DNA from: Oscillatoria sp. CS-180
GTDB lineage: Bacteria; Cyanobacteriota; Cyanobacteriia; Phormidesmidales; Phormidesmidaceae
Length of the DNA stretch: 64,000 nucleotides
Direction of reading: 5' to 3'
Assembly (NCBI RefSeq): GCF_028330965.1
Contig: NZ_JAQMUB010000042.1
Location: 16,329 to 80,328, forward strand
The notes under the pieces are model-generated. The model made no database searches. It saw only the letters and a program-made list of their open reading frames with translations, and had not been told where the DNA came from. A program made the translations under genes and the position numbers. This document shows, one piece after another, positions 43,395-51,198 of the stretch (positions are counted from its first letter, which is position 1; every line of letters starts with the position of its first letter).

Positions 43395-44891
43395 TTGCGG
43401 AGTTCTGTGGTAGGAAACATCGGATTGCGATTTGATTGGCTAGTTCCGAGTCTTGGCATAACGAGTGCTCTGATGTTCACTCTGCCAGCAGAAGCCGCTC
43501 AGCTTGAGTCTTGGTGGTTTGATGCTCGCGAGAACCAACTCGTTTTTACGACTGATAGCGCTGTGCGACCTAGGGCACAAATGGTGTTCAATCCTACACG
43601 GATTGTGATTGACCTACCAGGAACAACCTTAGGACGCCCACCGACGAATCAAGCGATCGGGGGTGCCATCCGAGAGGTAAGGTCAGGGCAATTTGACGCT
43701 CGAACGGCACGATTAGTCATTGAACTCAGTGCTGGCTATACGGTAAATCCTCGTGATATTGAAGTCCGGGGCATACGAGGTAATCGCTGGGTTGTGCAGC
43801 TACCCCAGCCTGAGGTCTCTGAAACCGCCCCCACTGCAAATGCTGGCAACTCAGTTACAGGCGACTTTTCGAATGACGCCACAACGTTTCTGTCAAACGT
43901 ACGGGCAACTCCTGATGGTTTCTTTGTCCGCACCAGCGGGCAAATTCCGACGATCAACTTAGAGCGACGGGGCGATCGCGGCGAGGAACGTCAGATCATC
44001 ATCGATCTGTTCAATACCTCAATTTCGCCCTTTTTGGATGCCGAATCGCTACCCCGCAACCGCTACAGCGTTAGCCGATGGGATATCACGCAGGACAATC
44101 AAAACCTGACGACGCGAATCGTGATGACACTGTCTCCCAACAGCCCGGATTGGGAAATCACCCCCACTAACATCGGTAATCAGAAGGGACTGGTCATCAT
44201 TCCACCCAGTGGTGTTTCTATTAGCTCTATTCCAGATCGCCCTCAAGCTGTTGATCCAACCATTGCGGTGCCCCCTAGTTCGCCGCCGCCCGCAATTCCC
44301 CAACCCTCTCAGCCGCCAATCCTGCCACCCAGCGTCAACAACGGACGGATTTTAGTTGCCATTGATCCCGGTCACGGAGGCCGTGACCCTGGTGCGGTTG
44401 GCATTGGTGGACTGCAAGAGAAGAATGTGGTCTTTCCTGTTTCCATGCGCGTAGCTGAACTTTTGCGGGAGGCTGGCGTTGATGTTGTGATGACCCGTAC
44501 GAGCGATCTCACATTGGACTTGGAGCCGAGGGTGGCGATCGCCAACAATACCAACGCCACTATTTTTCTCAGCATCCATGCCAACGCCATTAGTCTTAGT
44601 CGTCCCGATGTTAATGGGGTTGAAACTTACTACTATTCTGAAAGTGGACGACAGCTGGCCAGCATCATCCACGCTAACGTTCAGCCCGCCTCTGGACTCG
44701 GCAATCGCGGCGTCAAACAGGCTCGTTTTTACGTCCTCCGCAACACCGCAATGCCCGCTGCCCTCCTTGAGTTAGGTTTCGTCACCGGCGCTGAAGATGT
44801 CGTGAAACTCCGAGATCCGGCTTGGCAAGAGCGCATGGCCCAAGCCATCACGCGCGGCATTTTGCAATACCTAGAACCGTATCGGCGGTAG
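43395..44891 (+). CDS. N-acetylmuramoyl-L-alanine amidase with AMIN domains (AmiC type)
   Basis: A 498-residue periplasmic amidase. A signal segment (LGITSALMFTLPAEAA) is followed by two AMIN domains (about 35-135 and 160-285) that localise the enzyme to peptidoglycan, then a Pro-rich linker (PPSSPPPAIPQPSQPP) and the Amidase_3 domain. Zinc ligands are visible as IDPGHGGRDPGA, LQEKN and FLSIHANA, and the catalytic Glu as LLELGFVTG. In filamentous cyanobacteria AmiC makes nanopores in septal peptidoglycan; in unicellular ones it separates daughter cells. The start is TTG 43395 or GTG 43407. Confidence 0.93.
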   Translation: MRSSVVGNIGLRFDWLVPSLGITSALMFTLPAEAAQLESWWFDARENQLVFTTDSAVRPRAQMVFNPTRIVIDLPGTTLGRPPTNQAIGGAIREVRSGQFDARTARLVIELSAGYTVNPRDIEVRGIRGNRWVVQLPQPEVSETAPTANAGNSVTGDFSNDATTFLSNVRATPDGFFVRTSGQIPTINLERRGDRGEERQIIIDLFNTSISPFLDAESLPRNRYSVSRWDITQDNQNLTTRIVMTLSPNSPDWEITPTNIGNQKGLVIIPPSGVSISSIPDRPQAVDPTIAVPPSSPPPAIPQPSQPPILPPSVNNGRILVAIDPGHGGRDPGAVGIGGLQEKNVVFPVSMRVAELLREAGVDVVMTRTSDLTLDLEPRVAIANNTNATIFLSIHANAISLSRPDVNGVETYYYSESGRQLASIIHANVQPASGLGNRGVKQARFYVLRNTAMPAALLELGFVTGAEDVVKLRDPAWQERMAQAITRGILQYLEPYRR

Positions 44892-45142
44892 GTGAACGGA
44901 AAGTGTTGCCCTCAGCAAGTCCAGTCGAGTACAGGCTTTGTTAAGCCTGGATTTCCTTGATACATTACCCGTGAAAGGCACTGCGAATCTTAAATTTGTG
45001 TTTCCTTCGGTGGACTTCAATTCAGCCTGCTTCTGCTTGTCCTATGCCGTGACAACACTTCAAAGGTTTGAATCGAATTCACTATCTTATGCAATGCTGG
45101 GGTACGCCCTTGTTTGGCAATAGTGATTTGATAGGCACGTCT

Positions 45143-46297
45143 ATGGAAGACAAGTTTATGCTGATGATTCCGGGGCCGACCCCGGTCCCCGAGAGAGTTT
45201 TGCTTGCCCAAGCCCAACACCTTATCGGCCATCGCAGTGGCGAATTTAGCCAACTCATGGGTGAAGTTGTTGAGGGACTGAAATGGCTTCACCAAACTCA
45301 GAATGACGTGCTGATGCTGTCGGCTAGCGGCACAGGTGCGATGGAAGCAGGCATCATCAACGTTTTGAGTGTGGGCGATCGCGTTTTGGTTGGTAGCAAC
45401 GGTAAGTTTGGTGATCGCTGGGTCAAGGTTTGTCAGGCCTTCGGTCTCAAAGTTGATGTAATCGAAGCGGAGTGGGGTAAGCCGCTAGATCCCAATGCTT
45501 TTAAGGCAGCCCTCGAAGCCGATACAGAGAAAGCGATTAAAGCGGTTTTGGTGACCCACAGTGAGACCTCTACGGGGGTCTTAAATGACCTGCAAACTAT
45601 CGCTGCTCACGTTAAGACCCACGGTGAAGCCTTGATTTTGGTTGATGCTGTCACCAGTCTGGGGGCCTGTAGCGTTCCTGTAGACGAGTGGGGCTTGGAT
45701 GTCGTTGCTTCGGGATCTCAGAAAGGCTATATGATTCCGCCGGGGCTGGGCTTTGTCACGATGAGCGATCGCGCTTGGCAAGCCTATGAGCGGTCCGACA
45801 TCCCCAAGTTCTATTTCGACTTGGGTCCTTACCGCAAAAGTGCGGCGAAGAACATGACGCCTTTTACGCCACCTGTCAGTCTGTTTTTTGCCATTCAAGT
45901 CGCCCTTAAGATGATGCAGGACGAGGGACTGGAAAATATTTTTGCTCGCCATGCCAGACTTCAGCAGGCCATCCGTGAGGCAATGAAGGCTTTAGGGCTA
46001 CCGCTCTTTACGGCAGATGATGTCGCGAGTCCGGCGGTGACAGCAGTCATGCCCCAGTCAGTAGAGGCTGAGCAGATTCGCTCTGTCATGAAGCAGGAGT
46101 TTGATATTGCCTTGGCGGGCGGACAGGATCATCTCAAGGGCAAGATCTTTCGCATAGGCCACCTCGGCTTTGTTAGCGATCGCGATATTTTGACCGCAGT
46201 TGCTGCCTTAGAAGCGACACTGGCAAAACTTGGCGCGAACGGGTTTACGCCTGGTGCCGGTTTGATGGCCGCTCAATCGGTTCTCACAGCTGCGTGA
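45143..46297 (+). CDS. PLP-dependent alanine/serine-glyoxylate aminotransferase family protein
   Basis: A 384-residue class V aminotransferase. The start KFMLMIPGPTPVPERVL, the substrate/PLP loop SASGTGAMEAGIINVLSVGD and the PLP-Lys in VVASGSQKGYMIPPGLGFV (about residue 195) are diagnostic. Homologues in cyanobacteria act as alanine-glyoxylate aminotransferases in photorespiration; some were annotated as the soluble hydrogenase small subunit. ATG 45143 is chosen because AGG lies about 10 bases upstream; an in-frame ATG at 45068 adds non-family sequence. Confidence 0.92.
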   Translation: MEDKFMLMIPGPTPVPERVLLAQAQHLIGHRSGEFSQLMGEVVEGLKWLHQTQNDVLMLSASGTGAMEAGIINVLSVGDRVLVGSNGKFGDRWVKVCQAFGLKVDVIEAEWGKPLDPNAFKAALEADTEKAIKAVLVTHSETSTGVLNDLQTIAAHVKTHGEALILVDAVTSLGACSVPVDEWGLDVVASGSQKGYMIPPGLGFVTMSDRAWQAYERSDIPKFYFDLGPYRKSAAKNMTPFTPPVSLFFAIQVALKMMQDEGLENIFARHARLQQAIREAMKALGLPLFTADDVASPAVTAVMPQSVEAEQIRSVMKQEFDIALAGGQDHLKGKIFRIGHLGFVSDRDILTAVAALEATLAKLGANGFTPGAGLMAAQSVLTAA

Positions 46298-46302
46298 TCG
46301 CT

Positions 46303-46327
46303 AGGGGCATGGCAGTGCTATGCCCCT
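46303..46327 (+). terminator. Hairpin after the aminotransferase gene
   Basis: AGGGGCAT (46303-46310) is exactly complementary to ATGCCCCT (46320-46327), with a 9-base loop, six bases after the stop codon. It is followed by the pyrimidine-rich CTCTGTCTGTT rather than a T-run. Confidence 0.55.
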
Positions 46328-46409
46328 CTCTGTCTGTTGGCTTAGCCTATTCTTAAACAGCCCTGCTATCGTGCTAAGAGAGGATATTTACTGAGGAGGA
46401 CGACAGATT

Positions 46410-47090
46410 ATGGGCGTTTTGGGGCGTTTAGCTCGAATCGTTCGTTCTCAGGTCAATAGCTGGGTCCAGGAGTCAGAAGATCCCGAAAAACTGTTAGACC
46501 AGGCAGTCAGCGGTATGCAGTCGGATCTGATTCAGCTGCGGCAATCAGTGGCTCAGGCGATCGCGACCCAAAAACGAACTGAACGGCAGTGTCATCAAAC
46601 CGAAACTCTTGCCCAGGAATGGTACAACCGTGCTCAGTTGGCTCTACATAAAAGTGATGAGTTGACAGCTCGTGAAGCCCTGGCTCAGCGTCATGCCTAT
46701 TTGAAAATGCTCTCTCAACTCGAAGGTCACGTCAGCGATCAAAAAACAGTGATCGGCAGACTCAAAACTAACATGAGGGACTTAGAAGTCAAAATTGCAG
46801 ACGCTCGCACTCGCCGAGACATGTACATTGCTCGTGCCCGTTCTGCTGAGGCTTCCCAACGAATTCAAGACATGATTGGACAAGTTAGCAGTCAAAACTC
46901 CATTGGGGTATTGGGGCAAATGGAAGATAAAGTGCTGAATTTAGAGGCTCAAGCTGACGCCATGGCAGAACTAAATCAGACACTTGAAAGTCAGTCCTTA
47001 GACAGTAAATTTGCCGCTCTGGAGCAATCCGAAGAAGATGCTATTGAAGCTGAACTAACGGTCATGAGAGCGCAACTTCCGGAGAAGTAA
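46410..47090 (+). CDS. pspA: PspA/IM30-family membrane-stress protein
   Basis: A 226-residue, almost entirely alpha-helical ESCRT-III-like protein. The amphipathic N-terminal helix (GVLGRLARIVRSQVNSWVQE), LEDPEKLLDQAV-like segment (ESEDPEKLLDQAVSGM) and long coiled coils are typical. It lacks the extra C-terminal helix that distinguishes Vipp1/IM30 from PspA, so PspA is preferred. It binds stressed membranes and forms rods. A strong ribosome-binding site (GAGGAGGACG) precedes the ATG. Confidence 0.9.
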   Translation: MGVLGRLARIVRSQVNSWVQESEDPEKLLDQAVSGMQSDLIQLRQSVAQAIATQKRTERQCHQTETLAQEWYNRAQLALHKSDELTAREALAQRHAYLKMLSQLEGHVSDQKTVIGRLKTNMRDLEVKIADARTRRDMYIARARSAEASQRIQDMIGQVSSQNSIGVLGQMEDKVLNLEAQADAMAELNQTLESQSLDSKFAALEQSEEDAIEAELTVMRAQLPEK

Positions 47091-47525
47091 TGCCCTGAAA
47101 ATCTACTTTTTACGATTTTTTCAATAAAGTCATTGAAGACTTCTTACTCGGATAGTTTTGTATCTCTTTTGATAACTTCTACGGATGGCATAATGGAAGA
47201 ATATAGACATCGTCGCTATCATGTGATCTCTTTAGTCAGGGATCCCTAGATCAATGGGTTAGGACATGCCGCCGTAACTTTTGATGTCTCTTTTACGTTA
47301 GAATCGCTTACCGCTGAATAATGTCCATAGGCATGGGGACAGTTTTTAAGCACAAGCTTGAATCATTGCATCAACTTTCTCGCTGACTTATGAACCAGTG
47401 CAATGGTAGATGTTTCGGATTCTCGGTAGGCAGCAGGTGCATCTGGGTGGTTGCTTGTAGCTAAGCTACTGATACGAGCTGATAAGCGATCGCCAGCGAT
47501 TAGAATTCTCCTACAGGTTTGGATT
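47091..47525. other. Intergenic stretch upstream of the ComFB gene (435 bp)
   Basis: No supportable gene. A TAGAAT hexamer near 47299 could be a -10. A short GGTAGGCAGC near 47427 faintly resembles part of a GEMM c-di-GMP riboswitch, but the rest of that motif is missing. Confidence 0.4.
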
Positions 47526-48152
47526 ATGGGTGGTGAAGCCAGGACTGCTCATCAAAAGCTCTACATCAATGTCATGGAGCTATTAGTTGCTGAAGAGGTG
47601 TCTCGTCAGCTAGACAATCTACCAGAGCGCGTTTCCAAGTATATCAAGCGCATTGAGGTAGAAACGTTTGCGCTGAATCGGCTACCGTCCCTCTATGCCT
47701 CCAGCGAAAAGGGGTTGCAACATCAATATGAGCGTGCCCAGCGTGAACTCAAGCCCCAGGTCCTGAGCGCGGTACGACAGGCATTTGCTGCAGTGCAGGT
47801 TGATCCTATTCGCCTATCTCAGCCTCTACAGCTCAACCAAGAAGAAGAAGCTGTCTTACAAGCCCTGAGAGAGTTCTTAAAGACTCCTGATCTGACCTGG
47901 AAATCAGCTCTAAAAGAGATTCAGAGGCTGCAATATCGTCGGCGTTCAAGCCGGAAGCAATCGAGCATACCACCACCGCCTCCGCCTCCACCGCCAGAGA
48001 GAAGACGCACGTATCCGACCGAACCGCCGCAAGATGACCCTGATCACGATACAACCTGGCGCCCTGGAACCTATGGCAGTCGTCTGAGCTGGCGGCCTCG
48101 CCATCCTCACAGCGGTTCAGAAGATGGAGGATTTGGAGAAAACGCTCGCTAG
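47526..48152 (+). CDS. ComFB-domain protein with proline-rich tail
   Basis: A 208-residue protein. Residues about 10-100 match the ComFB domain (VMELLVAEEVSRQLDNLPERVSKYIKRIEVETFALNRLPSLYASSEKGLQHQ), a small fold that in cyanobacteria binds cyclic dinucleotides and influences pili and competence. The C-terminal 60 residues are disordered: a run of nine Pro (IPPPPPPPPPERRR) and a charged tail. The ATG at 47526 gives the usual N-terminus; the frame extends upstream to a TTG at 47451 without a ribosome-binding site. Ligand specificity cannot be read from sequence. Confidence 0.85.
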   Translation: MGGEARTAHQKLYINVMELLVAEEVSRQLDNLPERVSKYIKRIEVETFALNRLPSLYASSEKGLQHQYERAQRELKPQVLSAVRQAFAAVQVDPIRLSQPLQLNQEEEAVLQALREFLKTPDLTWKSALKEIQRLQYRRRSSRKQSSIPPPPPPPPPERRRTYPTEPPQDDPDHDTTWRPGTYGSRLSWRPRHPHSGSEDGGFGENAR

Positions 48153-48168
48153 GCGATGCATTAGAAAG

Positions 48169-48669
48169 TTATTCAAATATCCTCTGGAGAAATTTTAAGT
48201 CCAGCCAGCGATCGAACTTGTAACCGACTTGACGAAAATGAGCAACTTCTTGGAATCCATAGTGCTCATGCAGCTTCAAACTAACAGCGTTATCTGCATC
48301 GATCCCTGCCACGATCGCATGTAGCCCCATCATTTGAGCTTCTTCTATTAGTCGGCCTAGCAAGCGTTTACCGATACCTCGCCCTCGGCAATGGGGAGCC
48401 ACGTAAACAGAATTCTCAGCCGTATAGCGATAGGCATCCCAGGTTCGGAAAGTCCCCAAAGCGGCAAAACCCGCAACGTGGTTTTCTAATTCTGCAACTA
48501 AGACAGGAAAGCCTCCAGCCTGCTTAGCCGCAAACCAATTCTGCCGCATTGAGAGGGTATGAGGTTGATAGTCATAAACGGCAGTGGTGTTAAGAATTGC
48601 GTCGTTATAGATGTCAAGAATTGCAGATAGATCAGACTCCTCTGCGGGACGAATCATTATCTGAGTCAT
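48169..48669 (-). CDS. GNAT N-acetyltransferase (phosphinothricin/methionine-sulfoximine acetyltransferase-like)
   Basis: A 166-residue acetyl-CoA-dependent transferase. N-terminal IRPAEESDLSAILDIYNDAILNTTAVYDYQP and the acetyl-CoA loop VAPHCRGRGIGKRLLGRLIEEA (about 92-113), followed by IVAGIDADNAVSLKLHEHYGFQEVAHFRQVGYKF, match the PAT/YncA group that acetylates amino-acid analogues. The substrate is not provable here. It starts 14 bp after the HtrA stop and is probably translated from the same mRNA. Confidence 0.9.
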   Translation of the reverse strand: MTQIMIRPAEESDLSAILDIYNDAILNTTAVYDYQPHTLSMRQNWFAAKQAGGFPVLVAELENHVAGFAALGTFRTWDAYRYTAENSVYVAPHCRGRGIGKRLLGRLIEEAQMMGLHAIVAGIDADNAVSLKLHEHYGFQEVAHFRQVGYKFDRWLDLKFLQRIFE

Positions 48670-48683
48670 GACCGAATGCCAGC

Positions 48684-49901
48684 CTACTGTAACTGAGCCG
48701 GTAAAGGCATCGGACGGATAGCAATGGTTTGAAGTTCATCGCCGCGTTTTATTTCCACATTAAGCGGCTGACCAATTTCGCTAGCATCGACCTGGGATTG
48801 CACATCAGCAGGCGTCTCCACAATGTTGTCACCCACTCGTTGAATAACATCACCCGGCTTCAGCCCACCAGAGGCAGCTGGCGTATCCTCCATCACACGC
48901 ACAATCAAAACGCCTGAATCGTCATTAATGGCCATTTCCAGTTCACCTTCGGTGTTAATGCGATCGCGCACTTCAGGCGTCAGCACAATCATCTGAATAC
49001 CTAAATACGGATGCTGAACTTCACCTTCCTCAAAAAGCTGAGTCGCAATCCGATTAAAGGTTTCGACCGGAATGGCAAATCCAAGCCCCTGAGCTTCTTT
49101 CCGAATAGCGGTGTTCATACCAATAACTTCGCCCCGATCATTGAGCAAAGGGCCGCCTGAATTACCCGGATTGATCGCTGCATCCGTCTGAATGAACTGA
49201 ACTCGCTTGTCTGGAATGCCGACTTCAGAACTGCTTCTGCCTAACGCACTGATGATGCCCGCCGTAACGGTGTTGTCAAGGCCTAAGGGATTACCAATGG
49301 CGATCGCCCATTGCCCCGGAGACAGGTCTTCGGTGCTCCCAAACACAACCGACGGCATCGATTGAGCATCAATCTTAATTGCAGCGACATCCGTCACCTT
49401 ATCAGTGCCGACGACAGTACCTTCAAACGAGCGGCCATCCGTCATCGTGACAGTAACCTTGCTCGCCCCCTCAACAACATGAGCATTCGTAATGATGCGA
49501 CCATCGGTCGAAATAATAAAGCCTGAGCCGGTTCCTTGCTGAAAAGGTTCAGGCATTGGCATTTCATCGCCAAAAAAGCGTCGAAAGAAGGGATTTTCAA
49601 ACGCTTCAGGGACACCAGCATCAACATTCTCGGCATCAATCCGCACGACAGCAGCACCGACTCGGTTGACAGCATCGGCAATGAAGTTGGGATTGGTTTG
49701 AGCGGGTGGTACTAGGGCAACCGCAGGTGGTTCAACCACTTCTGGGCGATTCAGCGCAGCTTGCACGACAGGGGCTTCTTCAGCAAAACTTTCCGTTGAG
49801 GACTTTTGTGCATTCCAATATTGATGTCCAGCCCAGCCAACGCCACAACCTACAATAAGAGTAGCGGCGGTCAGCCCAATTTGCTTCAGAGCCAAGCCCA
49901 T
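48684..49901 (-). CDS. HtrA/DegP-family serine protease (HhoA/HhoB/HtrA)
   Basis: A 405-residue membrane-anchored or periplasmic serine protease. An N-terminal hydrophobic segment (IGLTAATLIVGCGVGWAG) is followed by a trypsin-like domain with the triad visible as NAHVV (His ~140), VTDVAAI (Asp ~172) and GNSGGPL (Ser ~247), then one PDZ domain (about 300-395, PYLGIQM...SGGLKPGDVIQRVGD). ATG 49901 is chosen because GGGAGA sits six bases upstream; in-frame upstream starts (49928, 49976) lack this. Degrades damaged envelope or thylakoid proteins. The three cyanobacterial paralogues cannot be told apart by eye. Confidence 0.94.
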   Translation of the reverse strand: MGLALKQIGLTAATLIVGCGVGWAGHQYWNAQKSSTESFAEEAPVVQAALNRPEVVEPPAVALVPPAQTNPNFIADAVNRVGAAVVRIDAENVDAGVPEAFENPFFRRFFGDEMPMPEPFQQGTGSGFIISTDGRIITNAHVVEGASKVTVTMTDGRSFEGTVVGTDKVTDVAAIKIDAQSMPSVVFGSTEDLSPGQWAIAIGNPLGLDNTVTAGIISALGRSSSEVGIPDKRVQFIQTDAAINPGNSGGPLLNDRGEVIGMNTAIRKEAQGLGFAIPVETFNRIATQLFEEGEVQHPYLGIQMIVLTPEVRDRINTEGELEMAINDDSGVLIVRVMEDTPAASGGLKPGDVIQRVGDNIVETPADVQSQVDASEIGQPLNVEIKRGDELQTIAIRPMPLPAQLQ

Positions 49902-50124
49902 CGCAATTCTCCCAGCTATTTGGTGCATTTTGAATAAATCTACTTTAGCGAAGATTATCGGGGAATAGGCGATCACCCCCCACTCTGTCTCTGAGGACGG
50001 TGCTTTTAGCTACGCTATATGAGGTCATGACAAAGAAAGTCAGAGTTTCCAGGTCAATTTTCCTGGGCAACTGTCTATCAGTTTGTAGGAAAGGGATGGC
50101 ACGTTTCTGTCAAGAGGGGCTGTG

Positions 50125-51051
50125 ATGAGACGCAAACTAATTCAATCTTTTTGCCATATAGGCCGCAGGATCGCTATCTACTCCACGGGGGTTGCTAGTC
50201 TGCCAGTGGTGAGTTTTTCCCTCCTCGGGTCAGCCGCGATCGCGCAAACGACCGCTGACCTTTGTCCCGTACCAGTACTCTCACGAGTTCAATCTCATCA
50301 AGTCGCATCAGGCGAAACCATCGATAGCATTGCAGCAGACTATGGCCTGTTGCCTGTGACTGTGATGGCTATGAATCCATCCGTCCAGAGAAGTGCAGTG
50401 TCGCCCGGTACGTCTCTGCGAATCCCACCGTTTAACGGGGTTGAGGTGGCTGTATCGGAGGGTCAAACTTGGCAAGACGTCGCTGCGGCTTATCAAGCCC
50501 GCGCGGATGTCTTGTTCGAAGTCAACGGCTGCCCTGAAGCCATGCCTAATCGTGTCTTTGTGCCAGGGGTTAGCTGGCTAGTCGAATCCAACTCTACCTC
50601 TGGAGTCGTAGTCGAAGAGACAAATCTGGACAATGATCCGCTGTCTGCTTATCCTCTATCGCCAATGGGGACTATCGTGAAGGGCTACGGCTGGCAGGCT
50701 GATATTGCAGTCGATCAACTGACCTTCAGCAGCGGCGTCACGTTGGAGGCAGCGATGGAAACGACGGTTTTGGCAGCAGGGAGCGGCACTGTTGCCTATG
50801 TGGGCGAAGAGGCGACTCTAGGAACGCTCATTGTTATTAACCACGACGATGGTTTACAAACCCGCTACGGGTTTGTGACAGCACCCACGGTTAGCGTGGG
50901 TGAGCAGGTAACCGCAGGACAAGCCATCGCAGCAGCAGCGCCGCAGACAGAAGAAACCACTAGCGTCTATTTTGAAGTGCGGACTAATTCTGATTTAGGG
51001 TGGATTGCCCGTGATCCTGGGGATTACATCCCAGAGTTGGCAATCCGATAA
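50125..51051 (+). CDS. Exported LysM protein with a degenerate LytM/M23 domain
   Basis: A 308-residue periplasmic protein. After a signal peptide (VVSFSLLGSAAIAQ) come two LysM domains (HQVASGETIDSIAADYGLLPVTVMAMN near 58 and SEGQTWQDVAAAYQARADVLFEVNG near 113). The C-terminal LytM fold (residues 210-300, GTVAYVGEEATLGTLIVINHDDGLQTRYGF) lacks zinc ligands: the HxxxD site reads SGVTLEA, and the HLH site reads SVYFEV. EnvC/NlpD-type proteins with such domains activate amidases instead of cutting peptidoglycan. ATG 50125 has AGAGGGG five bases upstream. Confidence 0.87.
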   Translation: MRRKLIQSFCHIGRRIAIYSTGVASLPVVSFSLLGSAAIAQTTADLCPVPVLSRVQSHQVASGETIDSIAADYGLLPVTVMAMNPSVQRSAVSPGTSLRIPPFNGVEVAVSEGQTWQDVAAAYQARADVLFEVNGCPEAMPNRVFVPGVSWLVESNSTSGVVVEETNLDNDPLSAYPLSPMGTIVKGYGWQADIAVDQLTFSSGVTLEAAMETTVLAAGSGTVAYVGEEATLGTLIVINHDDGLQTRYGFVTAPTVSVGEQVTAGQAIAAAAPQTEETTSVYFEVRTNSDLGWIARDPGDYIPELAIR

Positions 51052-51198
51052 AGTAAGCGGTGCGGCCTCAAAACCCCGGCTCTTTTTCCTTAGTAGAAAA
51101 CATCCTGATCCTTTCAGGATTCTGTCTTGCAGCAACTGTAGGCTTGAAAGAACTGAGCGGTTTAGTTCTGATCAAAGCGGGTTGAGGGGGATACGTCC

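Noticed and set aside
47380..47450. Possible GEMM (c-di-GMP) riboswitch before the ComFB gene (GGTAGGCAGC)
   Set aside because: Only one short block resembles the motif; the conserved 5' half and helices are absent.
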